Shown here: positions 1-13,639 of the stretch, one piece after another
Layout: each line of letters opens with the position of its first letter
Numbering within the stretch: position 1 is the first letter of the stretch
NCBI GenBank assembly: GCA_013399875.1
Contig: VXAZ01000981.1
Coordinates: 1-64,000 of the forward strand
DNA: 64,000 nucleotides
Source of the DNA: Gymnorhina tibicen
Lineage: Eukaryota > Chordata > Aves > Passeriformes > Artamidae
Reading direction: 5' to 3'
Translations under genes and position numbers: made by a program
Notes under the pieces: model-generated
Seen by the model: only the letters and a program-made list of their open reading frames with translations
The model's database searches: none
What the model was told of the DNA's origin: nothing

Positions 1-3000
1 CACTGAAAGATTATGTATCTTCTAGAAAAGTTCAATAGCACTCTAAATTAGAAAACATTAGTTTCACAGTATTTTATTCCAATATAGCAAGATGATACAG
101 GATTAGGTTTACTACAGATTTCTGTATATATGGTGCCTGCAAAAGTTAGGATGAAAATTGATCTTCTCCCTTTATAATTCAAAAGTCTGTACAAAAATTT
201 GTTTCAGCCACAAGCTCTACAGTTGAACACCCAAAAACCAGAAATGTGGGTAAGAAATTGTATCTGATCTTGTATAAATACATAGACCAGAATTATTCTG
301 ACCAGAAATCTTATGTCACACCAAAAAAAATCCCATTTTTTAAGAGTTCAGTACATAAGGAAAGAAAAAAACCAGAAAGCTGAGATCATGATGCAGGTGG
401 ATTTTGTGAAGATATCACAAACCCATTTCATTCATTGTGAAGGATTTAATGTTTTCCTATGACACAGTCAAACTTTGGGACATCATTATCCAGCAAATCT
501 CACAGAAAATTTTTCTGACTTGATGTGATGTCTCAGAATAAAATTTTGCTGCTATAATTTTACAATAGTGGATGCTAAAAGCTATTTTTTTTGCAAGCCA
601 CAATAGCTGCTTTCAATGCAGTACCACAAAACTGACCTTAATTATACAAACTAGCATGAACACAGAAAATGTAAGTGTTTACTTGACTCTGGAGAGTGAT
701 AAACTAAAAATTAAATTTTAATTGTCTCATGTCATGCTCTGTGTGACTCAAAATAATGCATATAGTGCAGTAAATACCTTCTGAACTACTCTGTCTAGAT
801 CCGACCTTAACTTGTAATGAAATTCGGATCAATATATGGCACTACAAGTAGATGTGCAACAGAATATTCATCCATATTCTACTAAAAAACACTTGAATTC
901 TTGATAGTTCTTCTCAATGTGGAATCTTTACTACTAATGGATCTATAAATTTACAGAGCTGAAATTAATGTTATTAAAATAACAATTTGAACAGCCATGA
1001 TTAATAGCATAGCCAGGAAATGCAAGTCAGAAGAGAAGTATTAGGTAAACAATTAGAGTAAATTTTTTGTAACAAAGCTAAACTTGTTTAATAGTCAGCA
1101 ATGGAGTTTAATTTTCAATTACCTTGGCTATTTACACCTGCCACTGAAGACCCTTTTCATCTTTTTAGACAGGTAGCAAAGGTACAAACTAACTTTTATA
1201 CTCTTACACAATATTTTAGACCTTTCAACAATCTAATCATAATTGCACTGTTATCCTCAGAGGTGAGGCTTCACCTCCTGCAAGGTTAGAGGAAGCAAAT
1301 TCTATAACACTGATGCAAAGCTAACTGAAATCAATAAAATCTGTCCATTAATGACGATGAGCTTGATCTGATTCTGTAATACCAGGCACTTTCTGTAGGT
1401 CACCGTTTGCACTTGTCTAAAACTTGCACAAATAAGAATGGTAGCTTTTCCTGTTTGGTTAGATTGCTTAAGGTCAAAGGAAATACAGATCATTGCTGTT
1501 CTGAGGCATCTGATGTTATCATCATTATGGAAGTAACAACAGAATTGTGTTCAGTTCTCATCAAATTTCTTCATTTCTATCAAACCCATAATTCTAGATA
1601 AACTTTTAGTAAGAAATAATTAAGATAGGACAGTCAGGCAGAACAATTAAGGCAGGAGACTTTTGTGTGATTACTTCCACAGTTCCAGTGATGGACTTTC
1701 TCTTTGTACTCAGGATATTTCATGTTGATCATTTCTTTAAGGAAGGCCAGCATATATAATGCTGAAAACATCTGTGTAACAAGTATGTAATAGCACTAAA
1801 AACATTAAAATTGCTGAAAATTAAAATTTAATTTGTCTGTGAGGAATGTCACAATAAATTCCTGTTGTTTTTCACCTAAGGTCTCAAAGCACATATATAT
1901 GTGCTTATTCGCAATTTTTTATTTTTCTGAGCATATATATTTCAATTATTAAATTAAATTTCATTATTTGATATGATCAAAACTCCTATGCAGCTACTCT
2001 TGTTTGTGACTGGAGAAATTTAAGAAATTTAGAGCAGTTCAAGGTGTTTGCAGCTAGGTTGCTGGTCTCAAACTGAATTTTGTTGACTGTCTGCTGATTG
2101 TAGAAAATGTGTGTCATTCTTCCAATTTCTTTTGATGTGAAGTAGAATAGGTTCCTTTAAAGTTGTTATGACTTAACAAAGTCTACTTTATCCATCAAAA
2201 AAATTGAAAAAGAACATTATCTTATTAGGAAAATCTACCTTAGCACAAGATGCAAAAATTTCCCCCTAAAAGAGGTGGCTTAACAAAATAAAATACAATG
2301 AAAAATACCCATTTGAACATATCCTTCTTTAGTTTACCACAGTACAACATCGGCATATTCCTGATATATGCAGCTGAATGGAAATAAGCATTCTCCAAGT
2401 TATATGGTTCCATTGGGAATTTTGTTTGTTTTCCTTCTCTCCACAGTAAATTACTTTTTTTTACAGGTATCACCTAAGCAAAAGTTGGACCATGTGGATA
2501 CCAAATGCCCCACTGTCTGCTGTCAAGACATACTACATTTCAGATGAACTAAAGATTTATGGCTAAAAATTATAATGCATCATAGTCATAAATCAAGAAT
2601 TTTCAGTGTTTTAGTTTTATCACCTTCTTATAGTTCTAAATTTTCTCTTGATTTGAAGCAAAAAGAAAAATAAAGTCACACAGAAATTGTGATTTTTACT
2701 TAGCCCTGCTAAATTAACTTTGTTCCAGGTGACTGAAATTTTTTTTCTTGCAGTTGTTTCATTCATAAGAACAGACTCAGACGAACTGCCTTAAAAAAAA
2801 CCATGTTGTTTATTCTAGGTTTTGGAAAAGGTTGAACAAATGAGCTTTCAAGTAATATTTGCCATGCCTTGGGGAATATGTGAGTTTCCTGTTTCAGGTA
2901 ATGTATCTGCTTTACATATATTTCTTTTCTTTTTTTGTTTTTATCTGCAAAGTTTCTGGTTTCTGTAATTTCAAAGAATTGTTTGTGAATTCATCCATAT

Positions 3001-6000
3001 GACTACCTCTCTAATCTGGGGAAGATTTATTTAAACCCTAAACAATGTTTTGCTAAATTAAAGGTATGAATTTTGAGAAAGATCTCTTTAAAGCACACTT
3101 CCAGGCAGAAATGCTTATTACTTTAGCTGATGGCACTGAAACTCAGAATTACAGATGAGATGAAAACTAACTACAGGCTGGTTTTTGAAGACAAAGTACA
3201 ACAAGAAATTATTTTCATTCAAGGAAAATACAGATAATCTGAAAAGAAGTTGTGCAGTACATAAATACTAGGTGAATATGAAACATATGAACTTCCTATC
3301 TTACTGAGTGTCATTGCCAACAATTATTTTCTCAGCTTGAAACACCAGTAATGCTGACTCCTTTAAAACTGATGTACCCTGCTGTTTTCCCCATTTTTAT
3401 TTATCACTCAGTGTAGTAATCACTGTGTTTCAGAGGGGGAATAAGCTAATATGAAATTAGAGAACTCTCTTAGGAAATTCTTCATTTTGGTATAGTAATA
3501 AGATCCTTCATGCTGTTTCACTGAACATATATATGACAGAAAGTTAAATATAAAGAACCTTTTTCCCCATCACTTCTCACTATAGGTTTTTTTTCTATGT
3601 ATTCTGCATTCATGAAGTCTAATGACAAGTATTTAAATAGGGAAAGCATTTTTGAATAATATTTCTTGTACAGACTAGAAATATGACAGCATTATTGTCA
3701 ATTTAATTTAGATTATTAAAGATATAAAGTGTAAATGTGACCTGGAAAACAACAGGTTTTCTGAAGAAGACTTACTAATAACAAGATACAAAAGGGTCAG
3801 CAGGCATCTTGCAGAAAAATGGTGAGCATGATTCCTCTTCTTCCTTGGACAAAGACTCCAGGGAAAGGTTCCATTTCCAAAAGATTTTTATGTATTCTGT
3901 CTTGCAGCAATGCTGATTAGCCATATAAATTTTCCATTGGCTAGGCTGGACACCATAGCTCTAACAGCCAGGCTGCTGATTTGATGGACATGGGGCCTTG
4001 CAGGTAAGATACTTGGTTTAGAAGTGTCCTGTCTCCCACCTTTAAGGCAAGTGCTCTATGGAGAAGCGCTTTTCTCGGTCCTGTACTTATAGTTCAGAAA
4101 GGGCAGAAAGGAAACCAGGGTCAAGCAAATTTGAAGACACTTTCTACTTAAAACTTTCTCTGGGATTCATTGCAATTGGCTTCCTGCTTAAAGCTTTAAT
4201 CCTGCACTTTCTAAGCATTTAACATTCCCTAACCACTGCATTGTCAATGAATTCAGAGGTTATAGATTCTGTTTCATTCAACCTTTATTGATTGGCACTG
4301 AAACACTTTACTTTTGATTGCAACATGGATTACAATGCTTAATTTATCCTAAGAATGGTCTTGTGAGCTAAGCAGGGAAATGTTACTTTCTCTTTTACAG
4401 ATGGGAACTGAATTGGAGTACATATGAAGTCCAGCTTTTCAGTCATACTTGAGGGAATTTATCCACCATGTATGTACTGAACTTCAGCATAGGCTGTCAT
4501 CTTAAACCATAGACATCTTGGTCTCATGCAGCATTGAAATTTTTGCTAGTTGATCAGAAATCATTAAATTGCAAGCCACATGCAATGATACTGCAGTCTG
4601 TCAGGGTGTCCCCTGCATGGCAATTGACAAAGAAATAGTGGAAGTTTTTTCTCCAAATCAAGCAGAGCTTGGCTTTTAAGGTAAATCCCATATATCATAG
4701 CCATTATAGCTGTTCAGGGAATAGCACCTGCTCTGCTCTGGCTTCACACATGGTAGAGACAAGTGCAGACCTAGAAAATGAGGATGGTACACAGATGGAA
4801 GCTTCTGACTGGCCATGAGCAGATGCCTTCCTCTCTACAGTTAGTCTCTTAAATGTCCCTGGTTCTTTTCTTTCTAATGAATACTTAGCTAACTGACACA
4901 GTTTTCTATCAGCCTGAAGGCTATGCTTCCCTTTGGTGGAACATTAACTATGTATTATGTGGAACCCAGGCATTCAACTCAGGAGGGAGGATTCCAGCAG
5001 ACTATTTTCCTTTCACTTCTGCCATATCTCTTCCTTCAGTTCTCAGCAATAAAAACAGTAACAAATGATTCCTGGATCTGAACCTTGTCTTCTGCAGATA
5101 CAAAGACAATCTTTAGTTTTTACCCCACAAAATTCAGGGCAGGGAGAAAGAGGAGGCAAAGGGAAGCAATGGCCTTGTGTTCTTCAAAGGTTTGTAAAAT
5201 TTGAGTTAGCACATGGCTTTTCAGAGATATTGGAATTTCTGTGCATATTTATAAAGATATCTACTAGCCAAAATGAGTACAAAAAGATTTATTAAATAAA
5301 TGCTCCTTATTCTGATCCAAAGGTCCTGCTTCAACCATGGCATTCTCACTAATTTTAGAATCATATAGTCTACATAAAATATATGCTGAGGCACATGTTA
5401 TATGGGTTAGGAGGTTAAAGAAAGTCCAGTTAGTTCTTCATATTTTTAATGTCAGTGTTTCCAGATAAGCCTGAAAAATAGAGGCCATAGACATTGTGTG
5501 ATTTTTGACCTTTTAAATAGGCAGAGTTGTGTGAAGTATGCAGTACAGATTAATGTTACAAAATTCTCAGAATCAAACTATTAGGTTAGCTTAATGCAAG
5601 CGCTTTAGGATTTGCTAAATAATTTCTGAATTTGGCCAAACACCAGTTCCCAAAAGCATATATTTCCTGTGTCTTCAGTTTCAGATATTGAAACAGTTAA
5701 CATAGTGATTGCCACAGTTCTGCAATGAGCAGAACTGAATCTTCAGTTTTTAATGTTTTAAAAAACAGAATTACTAATTAAATTTGATTTGTTAAATTGA
5801 ATATTATGTCACTAGGGAAAGAAATCATTATGGTAACAAAGTAACTTATCTGAAGAACTGCACATTCATAAATAAAATTGATTTTTTTAACTGGTAGGAT
5901 TTAAAAGAAGCAAAGAGTTTGTATGCAAAATAGGGCAAGTAGACCTTACTTGCTTCAAACAACATATTGACATCTTAGAATGTGTAATTTAGTTCCAAAA

Positions 6001-8126
6001 GTAATATGTTTCTAACACTTTCTCTAACACAATATTATGCCATCAGTGAAAGGAATTTTCATAATTTATTGCGCCCCTTAGATATCTACCATGAATGCAG
6101 TTGATCTAAAAGAAGCTACATTAATTTATGTCTTACACTCAGCACTCTGAAGTACTGATTTTGAATGACATTTTCTTCAGCTCCTTTCAGAGATGGCAAA
6201 CACTGTCACTATTAGATGAAGCCTTAGAATGTTGCCTAAGAGTAAGTCTTAGCGCCATAGGTCATTTCAGCAATTCTGCTGTTGCAAATTATGCTATCTC
6301 TTGCATTAGATGAATTCCTTGCTTGTCAGAAATTATTCTTGTCACTGGGCTAAGATGCAGTTGGAATGAAAGTGATAGTGTAACATATGGTCTTTGCTCT
6401 AGCATGGCAGACACATATTCACTCTCTCAGAGTCTATTAATCAGCTCTTGATGCAGTGCCCTTAACTTGCTAACCTCACTTCTGCATTTTGCAGTAGAAA
6501 AATCACTCAACCATAGCTTTAAAGAAAGCTGTACGTTTTATTGTACATTTCATGGAAGCAGACTATCCTACAGTTTCTAATTTTAGCCTATTTTGATGGG
6601 CTAACCATCATCTGGTGACCACAAGATTATAGTACTACAACTAAAGTTATATCAGGGGTGGATACTTTGGCAATAATAACTGATTTTGTATAATGAACTT
6701 TTCTAAAAACGGTTTTGGTAGATATATTCGGTATAAGGGAAAGGAACAAAGAATATGCAGCAGGTATTTCCCTTCAATCTTATTATTTATCTTAGTAGTT
6801 ATTTGATCAGTATAATTTATTAAAGGTTTTAGAAGGGCATATCAGCAGATAGCATTATTACTTGGTCACACATAATCTGTGTAGGCACACCAAATAAATA
6901 CATATTGCAAGTGTATTAAAATAAATATAAATTATTTCAAGACAATATTTTTACTTCATTTGCCTAAAAAATAAATTCTGAGTCTGATTAAATAATCAGG
7001 AAAAAAGAGTTAACAATAAAATTTACTGCGTCCATAAAAAAAAAGAGTAAAAAAAATGCTTTCTAATCTGTAGAAAAATAAATTATACCCAACCTTTTAC
7101 AGCTACATTAAAAGTTTAACGGAACCAAACTGAATCCTGTGGGAGGATATACATTCTGAAAACCACAATATGAGAGCCAGATTTCTGTAGCTTCATTACC
7201 TCACAAAACAACACAAGCTAACAGCAGTCACCTTACAAAACCAGTCTGCTTTAAGGAATGTGCAAAATCATTTATTTGCAATGGTTTTTGTTGAGGTTTT
7301 ATAGTGTATTTAGCCATGGGTTTGATTTGGTACAGCACTGGAGCATGTAGCAATTCTACAAGTAAAGTAAGTAATAGGAGCAGCAAACCAAGTGCTCATA
7401 TTTGCCTTAATTTTGGGCAGACAGTCAACCTATGTGTATGTTGACACCTGGATAATTGACTGGCATGTGGAATTTTACTCTTGTTTTCTACTGGATTAGG
7501 TCCTTCAATAATAAGGAGTAACGAGCTTTTCTGATGTATTTGTTTGAAGGGGTATTTTGTTTTCATTTTCACAGAAAAGCAAGTAGACTCATTTTTATGC
7601 CTTCTTAGCTGAAGATAACTATGCACATAATTCCTTTTAAGACTGCACCTGTGGAAAAAAAGTAATTTAGGATCGGATGTGCAAAAACATAACAGCACTG
7701 TACTACATCCACATTCCTTACAGAACCCTCTTACAGTATTTTATGCTATTCTACAGAAGATGCTTGTAGTAACTTTGAGGACTATCTTGAGTACCACTTT
7801 ACTCATTTCTAAATAATTTTCCGGAATATAATCTCAACCTAGAAACATAATTTTATTTATGAAGTTGTCATTGTTATTATTATTTATTACTATTTACATA
7901 TTGTGATATAGCCCCTATTTCACATCTTAATTATCATTAGTAGTCAGAGAGTATAGTTTGATAAAAAAAGAAAATCTGCCATAGGTGAGGTTGAAGAAAA
8001 GATTGGCGTTTCCAGTTGTGACCTAGGAAATCCCTGCTAAATTGTCTGTTTTAGATAAAGCTGTTGGCAGACCACAAGGTTTAGCCAGATCTAGTAAAAG
8101 AGGCTGCAGTAAAGGCTGTTGTGCCC
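1..8126. other. AT-rich non-coding stretch, no gene recognised
   Basis: Both strands were read for coding exons, RNA genes and repeats. The open frames here are all 100 codons or shorter (for example on the minus strand at 2240-2473 and 7396-7698, on the plus strand at 5065-5295). They are rich in Phe, Lys, Leu and Ser, as expected of chance frames in AT-rich DNA, and none has a recognisable domain. Short A or T runs are frequent, but I see no repeat copy that I can name. The stretch is compatible with intergenic or intronic DNA. Conserved non-coding elements would not be visible by eye. Confidence 0.6.
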
Positions 8127-8425
8127 AATCATAGAATGGCTTCGGACATTAAAGATCATCTAGTTCCATCCCTGCTGCCATGGGAAGGGACACCTTCCAT
8201 AGACCAGGTTGCTCATAGCCCCATCCAGTGTGGCCTTGAACACTACCAGGGCTGGGGCATCCACCACTTCTCTGGGCAAAGTGTTTCAGTTTCATTTCAA
8301 AGAGACCAACAAGCTTGAGCTGTCTTCAGCCACCCTCATAGTAAAAATTTTTTCCTAATATCTAATTGAAATCTACATTTTTTCAGTGTAAAGAGATTCC
8401 CCCTTGTCCTATCACTGTCTGACAG
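8127..8425 (-). mobile_element. CR1 LINE, 3'-terminal fragment
   Basis: Read on the plus strand, the segment begins with the reverse complement of a CR1 3' end (an AATCATAGAATGG-type start), followed by the usual 'AAAGATCATCTAGTTCCA' block. It continues through the CR1 3' UTR (a GGGACACCTTCCATAGACCAGG block, then a CTCTGGGCAAAGTGTTTCAG block) and fades out after a 'CCCTTGTCCTATCACTG' block. The element is therefore on the minus strand and 5'-truncated to about 0.3 kb, typical of CR1 insertions. No coding part remains. The left edge is sharp; the right edge is approximate. Confidence 0.9.
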
Positions 8426-11400
8426 GCTCACTGGGGAGGGGCAGAAGTAAAAAGTAAACTAATAAACTGATACGGTGAAACACAGCACTAAGGATTCAGA
8501 TGTGGCAAACTGGAAACGACATGGTACACAACACAGGAGCAATGTATACTAGACGTCAGGGAGTACACCTAGTCATTTTTTACTGGAGGTCTTAGGAAGG
8601 ACTCAACACCATGGGCATTTTGTTTTGATTGTCCAGAAAGTGAATATTCTATAGCAATTTGCTTGCAGGCATGTATTATTTGCCTGAAATCCTGTTAGCA
8701 GTGCAGAAGTCCATAAGTGCAGATCAGATGGCTGGATTCTTCTTATAATGCATGGAATAAAGTCATGGCTTAGTGAAATATCTGAAAGCCAGAGCCAGGG
8801 GAGAAGAAGGGATTGGCCAATTGCTGGATTTATGCATAGCTGGGAGCTGCCCAAATGATGCAGCAGGATATACTGAGTAAAGGATAACACTTAACTTTCA
8901 TCTCACAGAAATATGGTTAACTTTTGTAAAGTAGGGGGTAGCTGATGGTCTGAAACAGGCATCAGCATAGTGACACTATGACGTTCCTTCTGTCTGGATG
9001 TAAGCTTGCTGCTAAGGGGCAGCAGTGCTCCTGATCAAAAAAAAAAAGGCAGGTTTAGCTCTTATGATTTATTGACCAGTTTCAGCTACAAAAACTAAGT
9101 ACCCTATGACAACTCTGGCCACAAAATTAGGATTATTTGGGTATTGTTCTTTACATTCTTTTATCTTCCTTTTTCAGAGCCAGTCTTCTCCCAGATAAAC
9201 AACCTACCTCTAATTACTTGTCCCTGCTGGTGCTGGATTTACGATATCCATATCCACACATAGCATTATGATCTAGTACTAGCCATATATGGTATTAATG
9301 TTACGGATACATAGTGCTGTTGGTCTTACAAGACTATGCTCCCCTAAAGGTTCTTAATGCTACCCTCCAACAGCCCATGGAATTTCGCTGTTTCTCATGT
9401 AACTCCTTTACAGCCTTTGAGATCCACCCACATTTCCTCAAGTTATCTGTAACTTTTGTCAGCAATTTCTCATGTCATGTCTAGTAATTTTCCGCAGTTA
9501 TCTTAAACTCAAGTTAGGGTATAGTGAATGGCCCACTCATTTGCCTGTGGCTCTAACATTAACTCCAGAGGTCAGGAAGGTACCTTTTCCAGTGAAGAAT
9601 CACTATCAGCATCTTTTCTCAAATGCAGTGCAATAACCAGTCTTTTTTCTCTAAATCGTGTAACAGGGAAAGAAGTGGCAGCAGGACCCCCATAACACAG
9701 TGACTGCTGTATCTTCTCTGTATACAGAAGTTTTGCATGAAAACACTTAACCATACAAGATCTGTCCTCCCCAGTCACGCTTTCTCTACAAAATTATGTG
9801 TTATTTTGCTGTCCTTAATCTTTTCTGTTGAGTCACTTAACTTTTTATATGTAGTACTTAAATTTTCATTGGACCAATTACTGGAGCCCAGGTCTCACTA
9901 ATGGGTAAATGAGCTAACACTGGAGGTTTTTTCTCTTTCTCTTCAGTGTGAAATATAACTTGTGAATCTCAGTGGGGTTTGCTGTGAACAAAGCAACTTG
10001 TCTGTTTTTTTCAGGCAATTTCATGGATGAGTAATGCACCGATATAAATACACTTAGAAAGTATGAGATGGTAGATAGAATATTTTGCAGCAGAAAGACA
10101 TTTTGCAGCAAGAGCAAGCTATAGTTCTCATTACTGGGTGTTTATACAGTTAAAAGCTGCAGCACAGAAAGGGCTTACACTGGATTAAAGATGAAGAGAC
10201 AAGTGTTGCTGAAGATATTCATAGTACTTAGAGAAATTCAGACCGTTTCTAATTCAACCTTTTTTCCTTCTTCCTCTTAAATATTTCCCTTTAAAATCCT
10301 CATATGACAGTAATTAGGCTACTCAGGTTAATTAATCTCAGAAGGTTCTCAGTAGCATAATTCAGGTGACCATAGGAGTTGACATAAACTTAATCATCTC
10401 CATTGTCAAGTTGCTCTAGCATGACACACAATGAACTGTAAACACTATACACTGAGTTACGATTTATTTCAAAATTTACATGTATTAATATGTAAATCAC
10501 ACCTATGAACAGCATTTTATCTTTTTGATATTACTTTATATAAGGGAGGTTTAAACTGCAGTACTCACTTGCATACCTTTTTGAAGAAAATCACTACTAC
10601 TGATGCCTTACAGAAAAATTTAAAAATCAGTCTATTACATATTTCTTTTGTGTTTCTTTCCCCTTTTTCTTTATTTCTAAGCCAGTTAATCTTTTTTTAC
10701 TATAATGTTCATACCTTTCTGAAGTTCAAATTTTTCACTCTTTTCTGCTCACAAGATATCAATTATGATGAAATAAATTAAAGAACAGTTTATCTTAAAA
10801 TTAAATTAAATATTGACATGAATGAAATCATGCATCACTGAATTGAATCCAGTGTACAAGGGATAAGGGATTAGACAATATTCCTTAAATAACTAAATTG
10901 TTTCCTGCATTGCCTCTGCTACTCCATTTTTGCCTTTATTTTGACTGTATTTTTATGCAATTTATTATATAACATAAAAATCTCTATATTTACAGTATGT
11001 ATCCCAAGATGAGACTACTCATCTTTTATCTGGAAGATAAAAGGTCAGTGTTGGTCTAGAGAAGTTAGAGTTGATTGCATTAACTCACCAGCACTGCAAG
11101 GAAAAACAATTGCAGGTACAAAGAATTGTTTAGATTCTTGAAATGCAATGCATGCAGACAATCTTATATTTTGTTTTTTATAGAAATCTGATAATTTCTA
11201 CAGAGCATTATTGCACAAATTCCCTGATATGTCATATGACAAAAGTGGCGTCCAATTAAAAAAACCCAAAACCAACTGTGCACATGCTTACAAAAAAAAT
11301 CAAAATTATAATATACTATTACAAAATGATAATTCAGACCTTAGTAACAAAGGCCAGTTTTGCAATTTTACCGCAATGCCAATAAACAACATTAATCAAA

Positions 11401-12124
11401 ATTAATTTTTCTTAACTATTTTTGAGTGTGTCTTGTATATATCAAGATTATATCAAAACTGAGTGCAGTACTCACTTTGTTTAAAAGAAGATTACTTCAC
11501 AGTTCATGATCATGTTTAGGCTTCTGAACTGAAGATATCTCCGGCACTTTTAAAACAATAAATTTATTTGAATTAATTTAATATGCTTCAATAATCATTT
11601 TCCTAAATTTCATTGAGCAGAAGAGCTACAAAAGACAGAGGCCAGAACCGGCATAAATGGTGGAATAAAGACATGAATACTGTCACACCTTAGTGATCTA
11701 TTTTGCTCAGACTGAGAAGCAACCTGTGGTTCAACAGAGCTGCTTTAAAGATTGGCCTAAGAACAGTTACTAGACTAATTAAAAAGGGTCAAAAAAGATG
11801 TTCTGGTTTTGTTTAAATGAAGAAAGAAAATGAAGAAAGAAAAAGTTTGGCCATTTTGAATCTAGAGTTCTTTAAAAGTCAGTCCCACTAAATTCAGGCA
11901 TTTCAGATGATGCAAAAGAGATGCAGATTCAAGACTGAGAACCTCAGACTGCTACAGATCATGCTCATGATATGAGAAAGCAAATAATACACTGAAGTGT
12001 TAATGCCTTTTGTATGGTTTGACTACACAGAGACTCCACCTAAAACCTCACTGGAAACTTGTGACATGGACATCCTGTGGTGCAAAAACATCCTCCCCCA
12101 GCTGTGCTCCAAACAAAGGCTACT
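8426..12124. other. AT-rich non-coding stretch, no gene recognised
   Basis: No exon, RNA gene or nameable repeat was found. The ORFs are 95 codons or less and look like chance frames. An A11 run lies at about 9038-9048. The imperfect repetition around 10,080-10,110 (TTTTGCAGCA twice) is a short direct duplication and probably trivial. Confidence 0.55.
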
Positions 12125-12432
12125 TAGAAACATTTCCCCCACCAGGTTTATGGCTTAGCATGATGTCGTATGGCATGGAGTATCCCTTTGGTCAGTTTGG
12201 TCCATCTGTCCTGCCTGTGCCCCCTGCAGCCTCTTGCCCACCCCCAGGGCTACTCACTGAGAAGGCAGTGTGAGAAGCAGAAAAGGCTTTCACACTGTGT
12301 AAACACTGCTCACCAACAATTAAAACACTGATGTCTTACCAATATGGTTTTGATCACAAATCTAGACCATAGAACCATACAGACTGTTATGAAGAAGAAT
12401 AACATCCCAACTATATCTAGTACACCAGGATA
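12125..12432 (-). mobile_element. Solo LTR fragment of an avian endogenous retrovirus (same family as the LTR at 18.5 kb)
   Basis: On the plus strand the block 'ATGGCATGGAGTATCCCTTT' followed by GGTCAGTTTGG is the reverse complement of the CCAAACTGGCCAAAGGGATATTCC-type block in the LTR at 18,680-18,710. Both are hallmarks of an abundant avian ERV LTR. A CACTGTGTAAACACTGCTCA block follows, and the right end near 12,432 (ACCAGGATA) corresponds to the LTR's 5' terminus. The orientation is therefore minus. The U3/TATA region near 12,130-12,155 is degraded and the LTR 3' part is missing or unrecognisable, so the left edge is soft. There are no flanking internal retroviral genes. The family is recognised from memory of bird genomes; ERVL class is likely but unproven. 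Confidence 0.7.
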
Positions 12433-13639
12433 TCCTCTTATATGGGTATAGCAGAACTTGCTGCTACTTTTGTGTGCCAGGGTGACCACTGGTGAGATAA
12501 AAACAAAAGATAATTATTCTTTTTCAAACTGTTAACTACTGATAACTGCAGTAACTGTGGTAGGCAAATGTCAATATTTTAAAAATAAATATCCTAAAAT
12601 TATTGTACATTGCAGGAGCACAATTTTATGCCTATATTCTTAAACAACCAAAAATAAGATCTCTTTTTCCCAGCATATTGCATGAAAATTAAATATTTCT
12701 GAAAGGTAGAAATTTTACATAGAAACTGTAATGTCTGATGTGTGTTCAAGCAGCAGAGAAATTGTAAGCTGATTTGAGTTGCAGCAAAAAATAAAAAATG
12801 AATTTTCAATGTTCTAATGAGTTGAAGCTTACATTTCAGGTGTTAAAAACCACCTTTTTGCATCTGCTGTGCTTTCATTGTGAAATTAACATAGTTCTAT
12901 CTGATGAACTTGAAGATTGTATGAGAAAGATGACATTTCAAGAAAATCAATCACTTATATTACTACTACAAATATCATCTCTCAAATGCTTGCAATAAAA
13001 TCTCATTGGGAGACATTGCTTTCACGTTACAAACTTTCAGTTCTAGGTAATGATACTAAAATAAAAAACTACAGTTGAGAAGATGACATTTTCTGATATC
13101 GATTGATGCTTGAAACATTGCAATTAATTCATTTTTATATATGCTAATTTGTTAAAGATATAAGTAAAATGCATTCCCCTGTAATGTTTGAAACTAGGGA
13201 GAAAAACTTTTTAAATGAAAGATGTGAAGGTAGTTTGGCCATTTTGAATCTAGAGTTACTAAATTGAAAAACAAAATTCTGGTTAGAAGTATTGTCATTC
13301 CCCTCATTCCTGTGTGTCTTGTTTAAACATGTGTAAGCACATGGGAAGAACATGCATGGAGTTCAGGCAGTAGAAAATAGAAGACTGGAATACTGGTTTG
13401 AATGTCATTCATAGAAGAGAGATGGACATTCTAAACAAACTGCATTTTCTCCCTGTATTGTCTCTTGATCTTGCTGTGGTGTGTAAGAGATAGTATTTCC
13501 TTTCTCTGTAAAATCCTGGAAAACTAGAAAGATAAAAAATGAAATTCAGAAAGAGAACAATCATAACAAGAGATGACTTACATGTACTGTATATGCAAGG
13601 CCCCAGAAAACCTCTCTCAACAAGACTTTTAAAAGGGCT
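12433..13639. other. AT-rich spacer between LTR fragments
   Basis: No gene or nameable repeat. A 28-base block (GTTTGGCCATTTTGAATC followed by TAGAGTT) appears at about 11,845-11,875 and again at about 13,233-13,257 in the same orientation. This is a short dispersed direct repeat 1.39 kb apart that could mark an undescribed low-copy repeat or a local duplication. Confidence 0.5.
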
